Source: Fremontodendron californicum (taxonomy: Eukaryota; Streptophyta; Magnoliopsida; Malvales; Malvaceae). From it: a stretch of 64,000 nucleotides of DNA. The position numbers and the translations under genes were made by a program. The notes beneath the pieces were generated by a model. The model was not told the origin of the DNA. It saw nothing but the letters and a program-made list of their open reading frames with translations, and made no database searches. Shown here piece after piece: positions 59,807-64,000 of this stretch (positions within the stretch are counted from its first letter, which is position 1; each line of letters opens with the position of its first letter). The stretch spans positions 5,337,001 through 5,401,000 of the forward strand of contig JAULJL010000027.1 of NCBI GenBank assembly GCA_030761205.1, written 5' to 3'.

Positions 59807-60293
59807 CCCTTTGGATTCTATCGTACCTATGGCGCGATGGAATCTCAAAGGTTTTGTGTGTGGGGGGAAATTCCCCTCACAAAATGCACCTCCACTAGAG
59901 GTGTGTTTGGATCATCTTCAGTGGAGACTGGAGCTCCGGTGGAGGGGTAATTTCTTTTTTACCCCCTTTCACTGTTTTTTTTAATTAATTATTTTTTAAT
60001 TTTAGGTTTTTAATTTATTTTTTAACATAAATATATTTTAAAATTTTAAAATTATTATTTAACATAAATATAATTTTAATATATATTTTATTATTTAATA
60101 TAAATATATTTTTAATTATTTATTATATATATACACACATTTTAATCTAATGCTTTTAATGATTATTTTTTTTCACTATAATTCACCTCACCGCAACTTT
60201 TGCGTTTGAATTCAAACACATATCTCATCACTGATTTTAATCTCATCGTTACAATATCTAATCTCACTATCACTGCTATTTTTAATCTAACCG
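59807..60293 (+). repeat. Dispersed repeat family E (copy 2)
   Basis: Reverse-complement partner of 4518-5088. The left edge contains CTCCCTTTGGATTCTATCG; the right edge AATCTCACTATCACTGC, then TTTTTAATCTAACCGG. It has no coding capacity; the frame at 59802-59984 is an artefact within it. Confidence 0.6.
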
Positions 60294-60333
60294 GCTTTTG
60301 ATTTTCGCAAGAGAAAAGAAGAGCTACTGGAAC

Positions 60334-60617
60334 TAGACCTGCTCACGGGCCGGGCAGCCCGCCCGGCCCGACCCGTATTGGACCGGGCCTGGGCAGGATA
60401 ATTTATGTTCCGGGCCGGCCCGGAACAGTGATTTTTATTAAAATAATATTATTTTATTTAATTTTAATTAAAAAAATAAAAATTTATTTTTTCATTCTAA
60501 TGAACAGTGATTCGGGCCTAAACGGGCGGGCCTGGGCGACCCAGGCCCAGGCCTGGGCAGAAAAAAAAAAAAAGGCCGCGGCCCGGCCAGGCCCGACCCA
60601 TGAGCACCTCTAATCTA
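60334..60617. repeat. MITE family B, 284 bp, perfect 8-bp TSD, GC-rich arms
   Basis: It starts TAGACCTGCTCACGGGCCGG; the right end inverted is TAGATTAGAGGTGCTCATGG. ACTGGAAC flanks both sides (60326-60333 and 60618-60625). The arms are almost pure G/C while the core is A/T. Confidence 0.9.
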
Positions 60618-60995
60618 ACTGGAACAAACCAACTAAATAAACAATTTTCACTGTAATATTGTTGGGATCACCAAACATTCTTTTTCATTTTACACACATT
60701 GATACACTCACTTCTTTTTTTTCCTCTTTAGTAACTAAAGCTGCCTTGCCTTGTCTCCCTCCTCCCTCTACATTTTTCACTTTTCTAAAACTACCCATAT
60801 CAAAAAGGAAATTCCATTCAGTCTGTCATGGGCATATGGGTCATCTTGGCAATAAAAATGAGGTAACCACACGTGCAGTTTGATACACGTGTCGATAGAT
60901 GAGTGGTGCAGGTGATGGAGTGCTAGTCTGAACTCTGAAGGGAGGCAATTAATAAGGTTAAAAAGTGGAAGAGAAAAAGATTTTTAAGGCCAGAG
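60618..60995. other. Short spacer between two MITE B copies
   Basis: A T-rich stretch with ACACGTGTCG-like motifs (GATACACGTGTCGATAG at about 60882). No gene recognised. Confidence 0.4.
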
Positions 60996-61292
60996 TAGAG
61001 CTGTTCATGGCCGGGCCGGGCCGCGGTCCGTTTTTTTTTTATTTTCTTTGCTCAGGTCCGGCCCTGGGTCGGTCCGGCCCGTCCGTTTAGGTCCGAAACA
61101 CTGTTTATTGGAATAAATTTTTTTTTATTTTTATTTTTTTATAATTAAAATTAAATAAAATAATATTATTATAACAAAAATTACTGTTCCGGGCCGGGCC
61201 AGCCCGGGACACAAAATATCCTGCCCAGGCCCTGCCCAATACGGGCCGAGCCTGCCGGGCCGGGCGGGCTGCCCGGCCCGTGAGCAGGTCTA
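60996..61292. repeat. MITE family B, 297 bp, near-perfect 8-bp TSD
   Basis: It starts TAGAGCTGTTCATGGCCGGG; the right end inverted is TAGACCTGCTCACGGGCCGG. The flanks GGCCAGAG (60988-60995) and GGCCAGAC (61293-61300) match at 7 of 8. It has the same GC-rich arms and A/T core, with the core in the opposite orientation to the 60334 copy. Confidence 0.88.
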
Positions 61293-61300
61293 GGCCAGAC

Positions 61301-64000
61301 ATCTTATATTTTTTTATGGATTTTGTTAACTATTATTCTAAAAGCACTATTTAAAATTATTAATTATAATAATATTTTTAATTAATATATTAAAAATATT
61401 AAATAAAATTATTAATTTTTATATTTAATACAAGGATTAACTGAATTAGTAATATCAGCTAAAAATTATTTATTTACTATTTTAAATAAATTTTTTTGTA
61501 TTTAATATATTATTTTTATTGAATTTAAAAATATATATTAATTATATTTTTTTATTTATATTACTTTAACTAATGTTTAGTGTCACGAATTAACATTTTT
61601 TTTTATATAATGTTATTACAATAAATAATATATTAATTGTATTTGAGAAATGTTAATCAATATTTAATAACACTAGTTAAGATAATATATATAAAAATAA
61701 AAGTATAATTAATACATAATTTTTAATTTAGTTAAAATATATATATATTAAATACAAAAAAATTAAAATAATAAATAAATAATTCGTATCTATAAACATT
61801 GGTTAAACAAACCCATTATATTTAATACTAATATTAAAGGAAGTCACTGAGTTGGTGTCACGAGTTAACTGGACACCAACTCAGTTAATAAAATATAAAA
61901 AAATCAAATTGAAAATATAATATAAAATGCAATAAAAGATGTTTATGTAATTTTTTTTTTTTAAATACTACTTCACATGTGATATCATATTCTTTATTTA
62001 AAAAAAAAAAAAAAAAAAACTACCCAATAACTTCCTTCACAAAAAAATTACCCACCTTTCATGTCATTAAATTATTTATTTTAAAATGTTTTTTAACTAA
62101 TAATTTTTTTTTCTTTTTTCACCTACATTGTGTTTGTACAATATCTAGTATTTAAAAAAAAAAATTATTTGATGCACTGTCAATGTATAGATCTATACAC
62201 TGACAATGAATTCTACACTGACAACTCATTAAAAAACTAACCACTAACTCCTAATCTTAACCCTAACTCTTAATCCCTAACCACTAATTTCTAACCCGAC
62301 ATGTGATATCGTAAGATGCATTTTCAGTATATAAACTTATACATTAATAATGCATCAAATATAAATCCTTTAAAAAAAATTTAAAAATACTGATTAGCAA
62401 GACTTCTTTTATTAGCGTATCTCACGGGGATCTGTGAAGAGAGGATCAAACGTGTGCATGCGCGACAGGCTTTGGACATGCTGTCCACCACATCACGTGC
62501 GCCTAAAAGGTTTTTTTTTTTTTTTTTCAATGAAAGAAAGTAAACTCCCTTCTTTCTTCTTCACTCTTTCACTCATCACACACTTGTAAACTGTGGTCTT
62601 CCTTCCAATTTGGTCTTTATTATTATTATTATTTTTTTTATGTGGCATGCTTGCTTTGGTGGTGCCAGTGCATTTCCAATTTCATCTTTTTTATTTTGTT
62701 AGTATTTTTTTTTCTTTACATTTTAATCTTTGTGTTTGAATTTGAACAGAACCATTCTCTACCATTCCACTTGAAAAGAAAAAAGAAGAAGAAAAAGTAG
62801 AGGAATACCATAAAGAAAAAGTGAACAGTGCAAAAAATTCAAAATCTTTTAATTAAGAAATTGCAATGCAACGATATAAATTATTAAATTTTGAAATAAC
62901 CAATTAAATTAGTATTGATGGTCATCAAATTATGATACTTTATATTTTAAATTCCATTAGTAGGGAATTGAAGAATCATGTCATGCATATATAGTAACTA
63001 GCTAGAGTTAGGCCACCTTAAAGCCCCCATCCCACTAGGATTTGATCTCATTATTTTTTGATATATTTTTAATCATCATTCATATGTATATAATAATTCA
63101 TAATTAATTATTAATTTTACAATAAAAGAACTTGTTGATATATATATACATTCTGATGTAGACTTGTTTATGAGTCAAGTTATTCATTCGGTCCGAATTA
63201 TTATTTAATTAATAAAAAATATTTTTTATTTATATTTAATTATATAATATATTAATATTAATATAATTTTTTATATATTTTAAATAGTAAAACGGCTTTT
63301 CAAACCCGATGGATCGGATCAAGTCTGACCTAAATAAATAAATAAAATTTATTATTCGAATCTAATCCGACCCGACCTTGTCCATGAACATCTAATGTAG
63401 TAATGTTGTATTCAGACTTTTGAAGAGAAATGAGCACTAATAAAAGATGGAATTTGTGAATTTCTACCTATGCTAATGACAGAATATTAAAGAATAATGG
63501 AATGTGTAGCCTTAAAAAGAATTGAAATAAAAGCTTCCAAATTATACAAAGTGATATCGGTCAAATTCTCTAGTTTCAAAGAAGTATACATATATATATA
63601 TATATATATTTGCACTAATGTAAAAATTACTCTCCTTTTCACTATTAGACTTCACCTTTTCAAGGACAAAGGTAAAAGTTGTGCCTTAAATATGTCTATC
63701 TATAAGCTAATTTTATTAACATCTAATCATCGTTTGCCAATAAAAACAAAAAAGAAAAGTACCCTTTTCACTCCTCAATCTCGAACATCATCAATTCCCC
63801 AGCCATTTTTACCAATATGCAAAATTATGGGTAATTACCAATAATATTTTCTGCTTCACATGATACCAATAATAATGAATTTCTTTCAAAATATTTGCTC
63901 TATTTGTGTGATGGATAGTTGAAAACTTCCATTCAGAAAAATACAAAACCTGACAAGTGACAACTTAAATTAAAGTTTAACAAAACTTTCTAAGCTTTGC
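61301..64000. other. Gene-poor AT-rich DNA to the window edge
   Basis: No coding frame was recognised. It includes long A/T low-complexity stretches, a CCCTAACCACTAA / CTAACTCTTAATC run at 62235-62300, a TTA microsatellite near 62620, and a family B MITE (63159-63394). 62400-62520 is locally GC-richer (GCATGCGCGACAGG, CATCACGTGCGCC) and could belong to a promoter of a gene beyond the window, but nothing coding follows. Confidence 0.4.
63159..63394. repeat. MITE family B, diverged copy
   Basis: TAGACTTGTTTATGAGTCAAG at the left and (inverted) TAGATGTTCATGGACAAGG at the right surround the same A/T core. The flanks TTCTGATG and ATGTAGTA do not match, so the duplication is lost or the end is misplaced. 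Confidence 0.65.

Noticed and set aside
1..64000. CRISPR arrays, bacterial operons, organelle or virus-derived gene clusters
   Set aside because: No spaced identical repeats, no compact operons; all genes have plant-type introns and plant homologues.

Overview
The window is nuclear DNA from a dicot plant. It is very AT-rich, has GT-AG introns of 0.1-1.3 kb, and carries plant retrotransposons and many short inverted-repeat elements. I cannot name the species. From memory, the order of recognisable genes matches one Arabidopsis chromosome 1 block: EER4/TAF12b (At1g17440), a TFIIIC B-block-binding subunit (At1g17450), ELF4-L4 (At1g17455), TRFL3 (At1g17460) and DRG1 (At1g17470). I therefore read the window as a conserved ancestral gene block inflated by transposon insertion.

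Layout. 0-7.8 kb: intergenic AT-rich DNA with a tandem array, MITE-like elements and one unrecognised terminal-exon-like ORF at the left edge. 7.85-14.7 kb (minus): TAF12/EER4 in eight coding exons, with an 801-bp element in intron 5. 15.5-16.8 kb: relic of an inverted-repeat element. 17.2-19.9 kb (minus): decayed 5' part of a TFIIIC subunit gene. 22.3-26.1 kb (plus): ELF4-like gene whose leader intron was invaded by a 2.7-kb LINE. 29.5-37.0 kb: a complete, young Ty1/copia element (1303-aa open polyprotein, paired LTRs, 5-bp target duplication) that interrupts an unidentified reading frame. 37.9-39.1 kb: remains of a ribosomal protein S3 gene. 42.1-47.4 kb (plus): TRFL-type Myb/telobox gene. 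49.3-54.6 kb (plus): DRG1 GTPase. 54.6-64 kb: gene-poor, packed with MITEs.

Four genes look intact or nearly so. Two act in general nuclear processes (TAF12 in TFIID/SAGA, TRFL in telomere-type DNA binding). One is a clock-related ELF4-like protein and one a translation-associated GTPase. They are separate transcription units, not a pathway. Three other loci (TFIIIC, RPS3 and the frame cut by copia) are broken, so the region is a mixture of conserved genes and local gene decay.

The most interesting points are the lost splice donor of DRG1 intron 6, whose intron also holds a long-TIR element; the LINE in the ELF4-like leader intron; the copia element, which lacks a usual tRNA primer site but has a 14-nt self-complement next to its LTR; and stacked MITE insertions whose 8-bp target duplications can be read directly. 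I found no operon-like system, CRISPR array or clearly undescribed multi-gene system.
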